A stretch of 5,646 nt of DNA from Piscirickettsiaceae bacterium (GTDB taxonomy: Bacteria; Pseudomonadota; Gammaproteobacteria; Thiomicrospirales; Thiomicrospiraceae): positions 1 through 5,646 of the forward strand of contig JAASTL010000088.1 in assembly GCA_021767305.1 (NCBI GenBank), in the 5' to 3' direction. Positions within the stretch are counted from its first letter, which is position 1; each line of letters begins with the position of its first letter. Shown here piece by piece: positions 4,963 to 5,646 of this stretch. Made by a program: the position numbers and the translations under genes. The notes under the pieces are model-generated. The model ran no database searches. It worked only from the letters and a program-made list of their open reading frames with translations, and was not told where the DNA came from.

Positions 4963-5646
4963 TTAATGCTTAAAGTGGCGCATCCCTGTGAACACCATTG
5001 CAATCCCGTGTTCGTTCGCGGCATCGATTACTTCTTGATCACGCATAGAACCACCTGGCTGGATAATCGCTTTGATTCCAGCTTCTGCTGCCGCATCAAT
5101 ACCATCGCGGAATGGGAAGAAAGCATCCGAAGCCATCACTGATCCTGGTACTTCAAGACCTTCGTCGGCTGCTTTGATTCCAGCGATTTTAGCTGAGTAA
5201 ACACGGCTCATCTGACCAGCACCCACACCAATGGTCATGCCGTTTTTGACATAGACAATCGCGTTAGATTTAACAAATTTACCTACTTTCCAAGCAAACA
5301 TCAGATCTTGCATTTCTTGTTCGCTTGGCGCGCGCTCACTGACTACTTTTAAGTCTGCGGCATAAACCATACCTAAGTCACGGTCTTGCAACAGCAAGCC
5401 ACCCGTAACACGCTTATAGTCGTAAGCGGCCTGCTGTTCACCCAATTCGCCACATTCAAGCAGACGCACGTTCTGTTTTGCCGCTACTGCCGCTTTGGCT
5501 TCTGCAGAAACAGATGGAGCGATAATCACTTCAACAAACTGACGGTCAATAATCGCTTGAGCTGTTTCCACATCTAACTCGGTGTTAAATGCGATAATGC
5601 CACCAAACGCTGACGTTGGATCAGTTTTGTATGCACGGTCATAAGC
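4963..5646 (-). CDS. purH: Bifunctional AICAR formyltransferase / IMP cyclohydrolase PurH, C-terminal part
   Basis: The last 227 residues of PurH (full length about 525 in the family); the 5' part is beyond the right edge. PurH carries out the final two steps of IMP synthesis in the cytosol; this piece belongs to the AICAR transformylase domain. From the edge it reads [17 protein letters not shown], followed by [83 protein letters not shown] and a terminal [13 protein letters not shown] ... FTGMRHFKH, all close to E. coli PurH. The apparent start at 5571 is an internal GTG, since the conserved frame continues to 5646. The N-terminal IMP cyclohydrolase domain and the catalytic Lys-His segment are not in the window. 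purD follows on the same strand after 413 bases. Confidence 0.97.
   Translation of the reverse strand, partial: AYDRAYKTDPTSAFGGIIAFNTELDVETAQAIIDRQFVEVIIAPSVSAEAKAAVAAKQNVRLLECGELGEQQAAYDYKRVTGGLLLQDRDLGMVYAADLKVVSERAPSEQEMQDLMFAWKVGKFVKSNAIVYVKNGMTIGVGAGQMSRVYSAKIAGIKAADEGLEVPGSVMASDAFFPFRDGIDAAAEAGIKAIIQPGGSMRDQEVIDAANEHGIAMVFTGMRHFKH

Noticed and set aside
5569..5571. Gene start at 5571 for the purH fragment
   Set aside because: The codon is an internal GTG; upstream codons to 5646 still encode conserved PurH sequence (TDPTSAFGG), so the gene is simply cut by the window edge.

Overview
The window carries the end of a purine-biosynthesis block and most of a system I cytochrome c maturation operon. 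Every gene I can support is on the minus strand, so transcription runs from high to low coordinates: purH (3' part) - purD - a ComFB-family gene - ccmA - ccmB - ccmC - ccmD - ccmE (5' part). Gene content, the ccmABCDE order, protein lengths close to those of E. coli and a moderate, slightly AT-rich composition point to a gammaproteobacterium. A sulfur-oxidising Thiomicrospira/Hydrogenovibrio-like lineage is my tentative guess; nothing in the window proves it.

Region by region. 1-2406 is a tightly packed ccm cluster. CcmA and CcmB are the ABC-transporter-like parts. CcmC carries the WWD-type heme-handling motif and two probable heme-ligand histidines. CcmD is a 54-residue single-span peptide, and CcmE is the heme chaperone, cut off by the left edge. 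Adjacent genes overlap by 4 bases (ccmB/ccmC, ccmC/ccmD) or lie 1-14 bases apart. 2407-2688 is a non-coding leader and spacer with a terminator-like hairpin, a DnaA-box match and a strong Shine-Dalgarno sequence without an ordinary start codon beside it. 2689-3039 encodes a small ComFB-family protein. 3040-3262 holds the purD terminator and the ComFB leader. 3263-4549 is a complete purD. 4550-4962 is an unusually long purH-purD spacer almost filled with long imperfect palindromes and a related pair of direct repeats. 4963-5646 is the C-terminal part of purH.

PurH and PurD act in the same de novo IMP pathway. PurD makes GAR early; PurH performs the last two steps. Ccm proteins move heme to the periplasmic side and load it onto CcmE for covalent attachment to c-type cytochromes. 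The ComFB-family gene lies between the two blocks and appears to be its own transcription unit, with a strong terminator before it and a hairpin after it.

The genes are ordinary. The part most worth a second look is the purH-purD spacer: a 121-bp nested inverted repeat directly abutting the purD ribosome binding site, a second 118-bp nested inverted repeat, and a diverged partial copy of the second element's right half.
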